Shown piece by piece: positions 40,607-48,380 of a DNA stretch of 64,000 nt; within the stretch, counting starts at the first letter, position 1, and each line of letters begins with the position of its first letter. The notes beneath the pieces were generated by a model, which saw only the letters and a list, made by a program, of their open reading frames with translations, was not told the origin of the DNA and did not search any database. A program made the position numbers and the translations under genes. Origin of the DNA: Alphaproteobacteria bacterium GWF2_58_20 (GTDB taxonomy: Bacteria; Pseudomonadota; Alphaproteobacteria; UBA1247); contig MEMB01000002.1 in the NCBI GenBank assembly GCA_001768735.1, positions 825,031-889,030 of the forward strand, in the 5' to 3' direction.

Positions 40607-41170
40607 TCACTGCACCAGGATTTCCCGGAACAACACATCCTTGACAGGAACGTCTCCTGCCACCGAACGCACACGGTCCAGAAGCTCTTCACGCAGGCGA
40701 TAAATCCCCGCCGACCCGGAAAGATCCTCGATCCGGAGTTCCCGCAGGTAAACCTGGAACTGGTCAATCACATGGGGGATCTGTTTTTCCAGCCAGGCCT
40801 TGTCAGCATCACTCCCCACCTCGATGCTGATACTCATCTTGAGGAAATGGGGCTGCCTGTCAGACCCGCTCAGGTTGACGGTAATATCGAGCACATCCAG
40901 AAAAACGCCCCCCGTCATGGCTGTCTGGACGTCCACTTCAGGAACTTCCGCCTTTTTACCTGAAAGCAGGAAAAACGCGCCGCCGCCAACCAGGGCCAGC
41001 AACACAATGGCCGCTCCTGCCATGATCAACAGCTTCTTGCGGGACATCTTTCCTTTTGCACCGGAAAGGGCAGCGCCTTCCGAAGACGAATCAACAGCAG
41101 GATTTCCCTCATCGCGCTCCACCTGTGGAGCTAGCGAATCCTTTTTCACGCCGGAAGCATCAGCGGCCAT
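40607..41170 (-). CDS. fliL: Flagellar basal body-associated protein FliL
   Basis: Single TM KLLIMAGAAIVLLALVGGGAFFLL; YRLREELLDRVRSVAGDVPVKDVLFREILVQ. Confidence 0.92.
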   Translation of the reverse strand: MAADASGVKKDSLAPQVERDEGNPAVDSSSEGAALSGAKGKMSRKKLLIMAGAAIVLLALVGGGAFFLLSGKKAEVPEVDVQTAMTGGVFLDVLDITVNLSGSDRQPHFLKMSISIEVGSDADKAWLEKQIPHVIDQFQVYLRELRIEDLSGSAGIYRLREELLDRVRSVAGDVPVKDVLFREILVQ

Positions 41171-41344
41171 TCCAAAAGGCTCCTCAATGTCAGTTGCGCC
41201 GCCACCCTGTAATCCTAATGGTTAACAAAACATCTCCATATGGCCACGGATGGGTAAAAATTACCTACCTGATTTTCAATACAACCACAACCCCTTTTCC
41301 TCCTTTAATTAAGGGATATCTCGTTTTCTCTCCACAAAACAACT

Positions 41345-41360
41345 TGGCACGCCAATTGCA
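41345..41360 (+). promoter_or_regulatory. Sigma-54 (-24/-12) promoter upstream of flgF
   Basis: TGGCACGCCAATTGCA matches TGGCACG-N4-TTGC. Confidence 0.85.
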
Positions 41361-41386
41361 TGGAAGATGGCGGAGGTTTACACATC

Positions 41387-42109
41387 ATGGAAAACGCAAG
41401 CATTGCCATCCTTTCAACCCAGGCCGCCCTCATGCGCCAGCTGGATGTCACGGCCAACAACATGGCCAACATGACCACCCCGGCCTACAAACGCCAAAAA
41501 CTGCTTTTTCGTGAATACGTTCTCCAGAACACTCCCGAGGCCGAACCCATCAAGGTGGCGCTTGATTATGCCACAACCCTCGACATGACCCAGGGCGCCC
41601 TCACCCGCACGGGAAACCTTCTGGACATCGCCCTTGATGGAAAAGGCTTCTTCAGCGTGCAGGGCACAGATGGAAAACTTTACAGCCGCGCCGGCAACCT
41701 CAGCCTGAACAGCACACACCAGCTTGTGGACATGAGCGGCGCCCCTGTTCTTAATGAAGGCGGACAGCCCATCACCATCCCCGAGGGCGAAAATGCCCTG
41801 ACCATCGCAAGCAACGGCAGCATTGCCGGATCCACCGGGGAAATTGGCCGCATCGGCCTTTTTGAATTCACCAACGAAGAAACTGTCATTCCGGTGGGAG
41901 CCACCCATTATACCAGCGACATCCCGCCCGTATCCGCCACCGAAACCAAGGTTGTCCAAGGCGCCGTGGAAAACTCGAACATTGAACCCATCACGGAAAT
42001 GACGAGCATCCTCAACATGCAGCGCCAATATCAGGACAACCAGAAAATCATCGAAACCACACACGACCTGACCCTCAAGGCCATCAGCCGCATTGGCACC
42101 GTGGCCTGA
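41387..42109 (+). CDS. flgF: Flagellar basal-body rod protein FlgF
   Basis: MENASIAILSTQAALMRQLDVTANNMANMTTPAYKRQK. Confidence 0.93.
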   Translation: MENASIAILSTQAALMRQLDVTANNMANMTTPAYKRQKLLFREYVLQNTPEAEPIKVALDYATTLDMTQGALTRTGNLLDIALDGKGFFSVQGTDGKLYSRAGNLSLNSTHQLVDMSGAPVLNEGGQPITIPEGENALTIASNGSIAGSTGEIGRIGLFEFTNEETVIPVGATHYTSDIPPVSATETKVVQGAVENSNIEPITEMTSILNMQRQYQDNQKIIETTHDLTLKAISRIGTVA

Positions 42110-42134
42110 GACGAAGACAAAGGAGAATCAAAAC

Positions 42135-42920
42135 ATGCGTGCCCTCAGCATCGGAGCCACCGGAATGCTCGCCCAGCAGACCAATGTGGAAGTCATCTCG
42201 AACAACATCGCCAACATGGCAACCACGGCCTACAAACGCCAGCGGGCCGAGTTCCAGGACCTCATGTACCAGAACCTGATCCGTCCCGGAACCCAGTCCT
42301 CCGACGCCGGAACCATCACCCCCTCGGGCATCCAGCTGGGCTCCGGCTCCAAGCTCGCCGCCGTTTACCGCATTGACGAGCAGGGAGAGGTCCAGATCAC
42401 CGACAACGATCTTGATCTTGCCATCAACGGCCATGGTTATTTTCAGGTGGAAATGCCTGATGGAACCACGGCCTATACACGCGCCGGTTCCTTCCAGCTC
42501 AATGCCGATGGCGAAATTGTCACCAACAACGGCTACCGGATGCTGCCCAACATCGTCATCCCTCCCGAGACCATCAGCATGACCATCAACACCAGCGGCG
42601 AGGTCATGGTAAAACTCGATGGACAGATCACCTCCACAAACGTTGGGCGCATTGAAACCGCGACCTTCGCCAACAATGCAGGCCTTGAAGCCATCGGCAG
42701 CAACCTGTTTCTGGAAACCCCGGCCTCCGGAACCGCAACCACCGGGAACCCCGCCAGCACCGGTTTTGGCAGCATCCAGCAGGGTGCGCTTGAAACCTCG
42801 AATGTCAACATCGTGTCAGAAATCACGAACCTCATTGCTGCCCAGCGCGCCTATGAAATGAACTCCAAAGTCATTCAGGCCAGCGATGACATGATGGCTT
42901 CCCTCAACCAGATGCGGTGA
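42135..42920 (+). CDS. flgG: Flagellar basal-body rod protein FlgG
   Basis: MRALSIGATGMLAQQTNVEVISNNIANMATTAYKRQRAEFQDLMYQ. Confidence 0.97.
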   Translation: MRALSIGATGMLAQQTNVEVISNNIANMATTAYKRQRAEFQDLMYQNLIRPGTQSSDAGTITPSGIQLGSGSKLAAVYRIDEQGEVQITDNDLDLAINGHGYFQVEMPDGTTAYTRAGSFQLNADGEIVTNNGYRMLPNIVIPPETISMTINTSGEVMVKLDGQITSTNVGRIETATFANNAGLEAIGSNLFLETPASGTATTGNPASTGFGSIQQGALETSNVNIVSEITNLIAAQRAYEMNSKVIQASDDMMASLNQMR

Positions 42921-42923
42921 CAC

Positions 42924-43391
42924 ATGAAAACGCTCTTCCTTTCCTTCATCATCCTTCTTGCCGGTAACGCGTGCATCCCCGCCGCCATGGCTGCCGCAAG
43001 CGACGATAGCGAAGTTCCCGCACTGGCCCAGCCCCTGCGGCAGGGGGACATCATCACGGCCAATGACATTATTTACATCCCGGCAAAATCTTCCCGCCTT
43101 GGGGCCAGCGCCATCCTGGATGCTGCCGACCTCATCGGAAAGACTCCCCGCCGTCCGCTACAGGCCGAACACCCGTTACGCACAACCGATGTGGCGGTTC
43201 CCACCATCATCCACAAGGGCGATATCGTCAGTATTGTCTGGAAAAAGGGCGGCATCACCCTGACCACACGCGGCCGCGCCATGGACAACGCCGGACAAAA
43301 TGAAAGCCTTCGCCTGGCCAACACCAGCACCAGCCGGATCATTGAAGCCCGTGCCGTTTCCTCGGGTGAAGCCCTGATCGTGACGGAATGA
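42924..43391 (+). CDS. flgA: Flagellar P-ring assembly chaperone FlgA
   Basis: Signal peptide; VPALAQPLRQGDIITANDIIY...GDIVSIVWKKGGITLTTRGRAMDNAGQNESLRL. Confidence 0.9.
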   Translation: MKTLFLSFIILLAGNACIPAAMAAASDDSEVPALAQPLRQGDIITANDIIYIPAKSSRLGASAILDAADLIGKTPRRPLQAEHPLRTTDVAVPTIIHKGDIVSIVWKKGGITLTTRGRAMDNAGQNESLRLANTSTSRIIEARAVSSGEALIVTE

Positions 43392-43407
43392 CATGAAAGG
43401 AATCCCC

Positions 43408-44151
43408 ATGTTCGCCAACCGGATCCTCCCCCTCGCCTTCACATTCCTGCTCTGCGCCTGCGGCAGCATGGACAGGCTCGCCAACATCGGCAATCCACCA
43501 GCCCTTTCCCCCATGGACAACCTGGCGGAAACATCCCGCACCTCACCTGTGACGCTTCCCATGCCCGCAGGTGCCGACAAGGGCGGCCTTGCCGCCAACT
43601 CGCTCTGGCAGCCAACCCGCAAATCCTTTTTCAAAGACCAGCGCGCCAGCCGCGTAGGCGACATCCTGACCGTCAGCATTGAAATCAACGATCAAGCCAG
43701 CCTGTCCAACACCAGCACCCGCTCACGCGACAATTCGGAAAGCGCGGAACTGCCAAAACTGCTGGGTCTGGAAGGAAAGCTGGAAAGCTTCCTGCCCAAT
43801 TCGGTGGATCCAACCAACCTCATCGACATGGCATCCACCAGCGGCAGCGCGGGTGCGGGCAGCATCAGCCGCAACGAAAAGATCGCCCTCAAACTCGCCG
43901 CCATCATCACCAACGTCCTGCCCAATGGGAATTTCATCATCAGCGGGCGACAGGAAGTGCGGGTCAATTTTGAGGTGCGGGAGCTGGTCATCACCGGCAT
44001 CATCCGTCCCGAAGACATCGCATCGGACAACACCATCCCCTACTCGCAGGTGGCAGAAGCCCGCATTGGTTATGGTGGCCGTGGCCAGATCACCGATGTC
44101 CAGCAACCCCGCTACGGCCAGCAGGTCTATGATGTGATCATGCCGTTCTAA
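43408..44151 (+). CDS. flgH: Flagellar L-ring lipoprotein FlgH
   Basis: Lipoprotein signal LTFLLCACGSMDR-like; SLWQPTRKSFFKDQRASRVGDILTVSIEINDQASLSN; internal ATG 43408 preferred (aaagga upstream). Confidence 0.94.
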   Translation: MFANRILPLAFTFLLCACGSMDRLANIGNPPALSPMDNLAETSRTSPVTLPMPAGADKGGLAANSLWQPTRKSFFKDQRASRVGDILTVSIEINDQASLSNTSTRSRDNSESAELPKLLGLEGKLESFLPNSVDPTNLIDMASTSGSAGAGSISRNEKIALKLAAIITNVLPNGNFIISGRQEVRVNFEVRELVITGIIRPEDIASDNTIPYSQVAEARIGYGGRGQITDVQQPRYGQQVYDVIMPF

Positions 44152-44210
44152 CGAAAGTCAGGGGGCATGCTTTCGGGTAGCCCCCCCAGAAAACGTCCAA
44201 ACGAAGCCAT

Positions 44211-44248
44211 AAAAAACACCCGGAAAGAAAAACTTTCCGGGTGCTTTT
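44211..44248 (+). terminator. Terminator after flgH
   Basis: cacccggaaag-aaaaa-ctttccgggtg followed by cttttt. Confidence 0.88.
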
Positions 44249-44263
44249 TCGGACTATCGTTTT

Positions 44264-44650
44264 TTATTCCCGGTTTTCGGCGCACCCCACACACATCAGA
44301 ACAACAGGATTGAAGGCCAGCCGTCGCACATCAATATCCTCGCCACAACGAACGCAAACGCCATACGTCCCGGCATCAATCCTCTGCAACGCTTGGGAAA
44401 TTTGCTCAAGAAGCTGCTCCCGGCGCCGCATGGTTGCCAGCGCCATTTCCTGATTCTGGATGGCATCAATCCTGGAAATGCGACCAACCACAACCTGGTC
44501 GAGTTCAACCGGTTTCGTAGTTTCTACGGCTGCGGCCAGCGCCTTCTCCGTTTCCTCCCGGAGAGACAGCAACATATGCCGGAAACGCCCGGTTTCCTCA
44601 ATATCCACCTTTTCCTCCAGCTGCTGCAAGGATGTCCCGCATCCGCGCAT
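44264..44650 (-). CDS. TraR/DksA-family protein with intact Cys4 zinc finger
   Basis: YGVCVRCGEDIDVRRLAFNPVVLMCVGCAE. Confidence 0.85.
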   Translation of the reverse strand: MRGCGTSLQQLEEKVDIEETGRFRHMLLSLREETEKALAAAVETTKPVELDQVVVGRISRIDAIQNQEMALATMRRREQLLEQISQALQRIDAGTYGVCVRCGEDIDVRRLAFNPVVLMCVGCAENRE

Positions 44651-45440
44651 CAAGAACAGGATCGCCCGCACCCTTTTCCAGGACCATTTGGGCCCACATC
44701 CCAGCCGCCTGCGGATCCTTGGGCAAAAACTCCCCGTCCAGGAACGCCTCGGCAAGAAACGCCTGTGCTGGTGGATAACCAACTCCGGCCGCCTGCCCCA
44801 TCATCTGGATGGCCTGCCCCATCTGCTGTTCATCCCTTCTTTCAATCATGATAATCGCCAGCATGAATTGTGCTGGAGGATCATTCTGGACCGCCGCTTT
44901 TCCAAGCCACGTCAAGGCCTCGTCTTCCCGTCCACTCCGAATCAGGATTCCGGCCAGAAGCACCTGCGCCCGGGGAAACCCCTGGCTGGCAGCCAGGCGG
45001 GCATATTTTTCCGCAAGAACGGCATTTTGTGCCACACCGATGCCCTGATCATAAACCTCGGCCAGATCCGTCTGCGCGTCCACCATCCCGGCATCTGCGG
45101 CCCGCGTCAGATCTTCAAGATCCTTGTCCAGAAGCGCCTGCAAGGTACGTCCGACCTTGATCTGCGTGGCCTTGACGACATCTCCGCCCAGCTTCCTTTC
45201 CATGTCTCCCTGGAGATGGAGCAGGACTGAACGGTCAATATCCACACTTCCAGGAACACTGACGGCCATCAGGACATCAAAATAGGCATCCCCAAGAGAA
45301 GAATCCGGCAGGTTGCCCGAAAGGGCCATGGACAGGAGTTCCGTCCGCCTGGGCACAACATCAGCCGCAAGGGCGTTGACCACCATAAAAGGCAGCAAAC
45401 AAACGGCCCATACGCAGCACTTATTCAAAAGCCGGCTCAT
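44598..45440 (-). CDS. Exported Sel1-repeat protein
   Basis: Signal peptide; ARAADAGMVDAQTDLAEVYDQGIGVAQNAVLAEKYARLAASQGFPRAQVLLAGI repeats; start set at ATG 45440. Confidence 0.8.
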   Translation of the reverse strand: MSRLLNKCCVWAVCLLPFMVVNALAADVVPRRTELLSMALSGNLPDSSLGDAYFDVLMAVSVPGSVDIDRSVLLHLQGDMERKLGGDVVKATQIKVGRTLQALLDKDLEDLTRAADAGMVDAQTDLAEVYDQGIGVAQNAVLAEKYARLAASQGFPRAQVLLAGILIRSGREDEALTWLGKAAVQNDPPAQFMLAIIMIERRDEQQMGQAIQMMGQAAGVGYPPAQAFLAEAFLDGEFLPKDPQAAGMWAQMVLEKGAGDPVLDARMRDILAAAGGKGGY

Positions 45441-45855
45441 CGCTGCGTGTACGCTCCATGCGCTCATGCCTTTCCTGCGCCTCAAGGCACAAGGTGGCAA
45501 TGGGGCGCGCCTCAAGACGACGGATCCCGATGTTTTCCCCGGTTTCATCACAATAACCATAATCTCCGGAAGAAATCCGCGACAGGGCCGAATCGATTTT
45601 GGAAAGCAGTTTGCGATAACGGTCCCGCGTGCGAAGCTCAAGGGCATGATCCGTTTCCCGGGACGCCCGGTCGATGGCATCTGCCTCATACATTTCGGTT
45701 TCCTGCAGGTTATGCAGGGTTTCACCCGATTCGGCCAAAAGTTCCGATTTCCATGAAAGCAGCTTCTGCCGGAAATATTCCAGCATGGTTGCATTCATGT
45801 ATTCTTCCGTTTCACCCGGACAATAATCTTTTGGCAACGATACGTTGTTGGTCAT
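45421..45855 (-). CDS. dksA: RNA polymerase-binding transcription factor DksA
   Basis: YEADAIDRASRETDHALELRTRDRYRKLLSKIDSALSRISSGDYGYCDETGENIGIRRLEARPIATLCLEAQERHER. Confidence 0.92.
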   Translation of the reverse strand: MTNNVSLPKDYCPGETEEYMNATMLEYFRQKLLSWKSELLAESGETLHNLQETEMYEADAIDRASRETDHALELRTRDRYRKLLSKIDSALSRISSGDYGYCDETGENIGIRRLEARPIATLCLEAQERHERMERTRSDEPAFE

Positions 45856-45902
45856 GATCTAAAAGCCCCCCGGCTATTTTCAAGCAGCGTCTCTATAAAC
45901 AT

Positions 45903-46325
45903 TCACCCCTCCCGACGCAACAGCTTTTCCAGCTCGACGCGTACGCGCAAGGCAATTTCATCCAGAATCGACTTCAGACCAGGGTCATCAGGCCGCATCC
46001 GGTCGTCATCCAGCATACGGGCAAGCCCGCGCAGGCGTTCGGGTTCCGGCGCACCTTCCACAAGACCAAGACGCAAACCATCCAGTTCCCGCAGAACATC
46101 CTCGCCATGTGCCAATGAACGCCGACGTTCTTCCAGCGCGCTTCCGACTTGCTGGGCCGCCAGAATCGCATCCACCGACCCCACCATGGTTGTTCCGGAA
46201 ATGGATCTCACCTCATCACCATGCCCTTCAACAAGGCTGGCAAAACTACTCCCCGACGCGCTCCGGATTTTTTTCCCGGCCGCCTTTTTAACCTCGTGGA
46301 CCTGTGAAACTCCAAATACCGTCAT
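45903..46325 (-). CDS. fliX: Flagellar assembly regulator FliX
   Basis: ~140-aa protein with VEGHGDEV...GSVDAILAAQQVGSALEERRRSLAHGEDVLRELDGLRLGLVEG, divergent from flgI as in Caulobacter. Confidence 0.8.
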   Translation of the reverse strand: MTVFGVSQVHEVKKAAGKKIRSASGSSFASLVEGHGDEVRSISGTTMVGSVDAILAAQQVGSALEERRRSLAHGEDVLRELDGLRLGLVEGAPEPERLRGLARMLDDDRMRPDDPGLKSILDEIALRVRVELEKLLRREG

Positions 46326-46401
46326 GTCAATTCCACTCAAAGCAAGGGCAGGAACCTGAACCATCCAACCCGATTGCGGGCGCACTTTGGCTTCCAGATA
46401 G

Positions 46402-46416
46402 TTAAAAGCGTCTTAA
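46402..46416. promoter_or_regulatory. CtrA-type box between fliX and flgI
   Basis: TTAA AAGCGTC TTAA, perfect TTAA-N7-TTAA. Confidence 0.75.
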
Positions 46417-46444
46417 TCCTCCCGTTCTTAACATAAATTCCTCT

Positions 46445-46460
46445 TGGCACGCAACTTGCA
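46445..46460 (+). promoter_or_regulatory. Sigma-54 promoter upstream of flgI
   Basis: TGGCACGCAACTTGCA. Confidence 0.85.
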
Positions 46461-46496
46461 TATCAAACAGCGAGACCTTTTTACGGGAGTTTTGAC

Positions 46497-47618
46497 ATGC
46501 ACCACATCCTTCGTCGAATCATCATCGCAACCCTTGCCATTCTTTTTATGGCTCCGGCTTCAGTTCAGGCCGCCCGCATCAAGGACATGGTGGAAATTGA
46601 AGGTGTGCGCGACAACATGCTGGTTGGCTATGGACTTGTGGTTGGCCTCAATGGCACGGGAGACAGCCTCGGCAGCTCCCCCTTCACCCAGCAAAGCCTT
46701 GTTGGCATGCTTGAGCGCCTTGGCGTCAACATTCGCAACCAGTCTCTCAAGACCAAGAATGTTGCCGCCGTCGTGGTCACCGCCACCCTGCCGCCCTTTG
46801 CAACACAGGGAAAGCGCATTGATGTCACGGTGGCAACGCTGGGTGACGCCAAAAGCCTGCTGGGCGGGACACTCCTTGTGACCCCCCTCATGGGGGCGGA
46901 CGGAGAAGTTTATGCCGTAGCGCAAGGCGCCGCAATGACCAGCGGTTTCGCCGCGGAAGGTCAGGGAGGAAGTGTCGTCAAGAACGTCCCCACCACCGCA
47001 CGCATGCCTGACGGCGCCATTATTGAACGCGAACTCGACTTCAGCCTCAACGACATGCCCAGAATCCGACTGTCCCTGCGCAACCCGGACTTCACAACGG
47101 CACAACGCATGGCGCAGGCCATCAACAAGCACTTCGGCAACACGCTTGCCAATGCGCCGGATCCCGCCAACATTGTTCTCGACATGAGTCAGACGGGGAT
47201 GGCTCCGGCCGCTCTCCTTGCCAGCATTGAAAGTCTTCAGGTTACGCCCGACCAGATGGCCCGCATTGTCATTGATGACAAGGCCGGTGTCATCGTCATG
47301 GGAGAAAACGTCCGCATCAGCACGGTTGCCATCGCCCAGGGCAACCTGACCATCCGCATCACCGAAATGCCGGAAACCTCACAGCCCGCCCCTTTCAGCA
47401 ACACTGGCAGCACGGTCACAAATCCACGCACCAGCATTGGGGTTGAGGACAACAGCAGCAGCGGCAACGGCAAGGTCATGGTCATGACGGAAGCCCCGAA
47501 CCTGCACCAGCTTGTAGAGGGCCTCAACACCCTTGGCGTTTCACCACGCGACATCATCTCCATCCTGCAATCCATCAAGGCCGCCGGCGCCCTCCAGGCC
47601 GACATCGAGGTTCTGTGA
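46497..47618 (+). CDS. flgI: Flagellar P-ring protein FlgI
   Basis: ARIKDMVEIEGVRDNMLVGYGLVVGLNGTGDSLGSSPFTQQSLVGMLERLGVN. Confidence 0.97.
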   Translation: MHHILRRIIIATLAILFMAPASVQAARIKDMVEIEGVRDNMLVGYGLVVGLNGTGDSLGSSPFTQQSLVGMLERLGVNIRNQSLKTKNVAAVVVTATLPPFATQGKRIDVTVATLGDAKSLLGGTLLVTPLMGADGEVYAVAQGAAMTSGFAAEGQGGSVVKNVPTTARMPDGAIIERELDFSLNDMPRIRLSLRNPDFTTAQRMAQAINKHFGNTLANAPDPANIVLDMSQTGMAPAALLASIESLQVTPDQMARIVIDDKAGVIVMGENVRISTVAIAQGNLTIRITEMPETSQPAPFSNTGSTVTNPRTSIGVEDNSSSGNGKVMVMTEAPNLHQLVEGLNTLGVSPRDIISILQSIKAAGALQADIEVL

Positions 47619-47911
47619 TGGGTATCAATGTCCCCAACGCGCCCCTTGCATCTCCCATTGACCTTTCCTTGGCTACACCTGCCATGGAAAAGGCCGCGGA
47701 GCAATTCGAGGCCGTCTTCATGTCCCAGATGCTTGCCCCCATGTTTGATGGAAACGGCAGCGACGGGCTCTTCGGAGGCGGAAAGGCGGAAGAAACTTTC
47801 CGATCCCTCCTGATTGACCAGTACGGCAACAAGATCGCAACCCGCCACGCCACCGGCATTGCCGAAGCCGTCCTGCGGGAAATGATAAAAATCCAGGAAA
47901 CCCAGTCATGA
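47618..47911 (+). CDS. flgJ: Rod-binding protein (FlgJ N-terminal type)
   Basis: MEKAAEQFEAVFMSQMLAPMFDG...FGGGKAEETFRSLLIDQYGNKIA. Confidence 0.88.
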   Translation: MGINVPNAPLASPIDLSLATPAMEKAAEQFEAVFMSQMLAPMFDGNGSDGLFGGGKAEETFRSLLIDQYGNKIATRHATGIAEAVLREMIKIQETQS

Positions 47912-48318
47912 CACCAACGGAAAAGTATCAGGCCATGAAAACTGCCATGAACAATCTTACAGACATCCTTGAAAACGAAACCAGCGCGCTGCGCCGGGGC
48001 GATTTCCAGACATCCCTTGCAACCCACGCCGACAAGATGGGGGCTGCCATCACCTTCCAGGACACCCTTTCCAATCTGCGCACCGACCTCAAAAACCTTG
48101 CCGCCCTTCCGGAAAGCACCCGCCGCGATCTGGCGTCCCGCCACAAGGCACTCACGTGTGCGGTAGAGCAGAACCTGCGTGCCCTCAAGGACATGCAAGC
48201 CGCCAGCGAACGTCTTTCCCGCCTTGTGGTTGGCACCCTGCGGCAAGCCGCGCTCGAAAAAACACCCTTGCCGGGTCGCAACCAGCCCCTTTCCGTCCGT
48301 TTCAACCAGACCATCTGA
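47908..48318 (+). CDS. FlgN-like flagellar chaperone
   Basis: Helical 136-aa protein MTPTEKYQAMKTAMNNLTDILENETSALRRGDF downstream of flgJ with ATGA overlap. Confidence 0.65.
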   Translation: MTPTEKYQAMKTAMNNLTDILENETSALRRGDFQTSLATHADKMGAAITFQDTLSNLRTDLKNLAALPESTRRDLASRHKALTCAVEQNLRALKDMQAASERLSRLVVGTLRQAALEKTPLPGRNQPLSVRFNQTI

Positions 48319-48323
48319 AAAGC

Positions 48324-48339
48324 TGGCACGTCATTTGCA
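48324..48339 (+). promoter_or_regulatory. Sigma-54 promoter upstream of fliK
   Basis: TGGCACGTCATTTGCA immediately after the flgN-like stop. Confidence 0.82.
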
Positions 48340-48380
48340 AGGTTTTCATTAGCAACAACCAACTGGCAGGAACACGCTCC

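Noticed and set aside
41216-41225. TTAACCATTA half-site upstream of fliL
   Set aside because: Only a half-site; no second TTAA at N7 spacing, so not called
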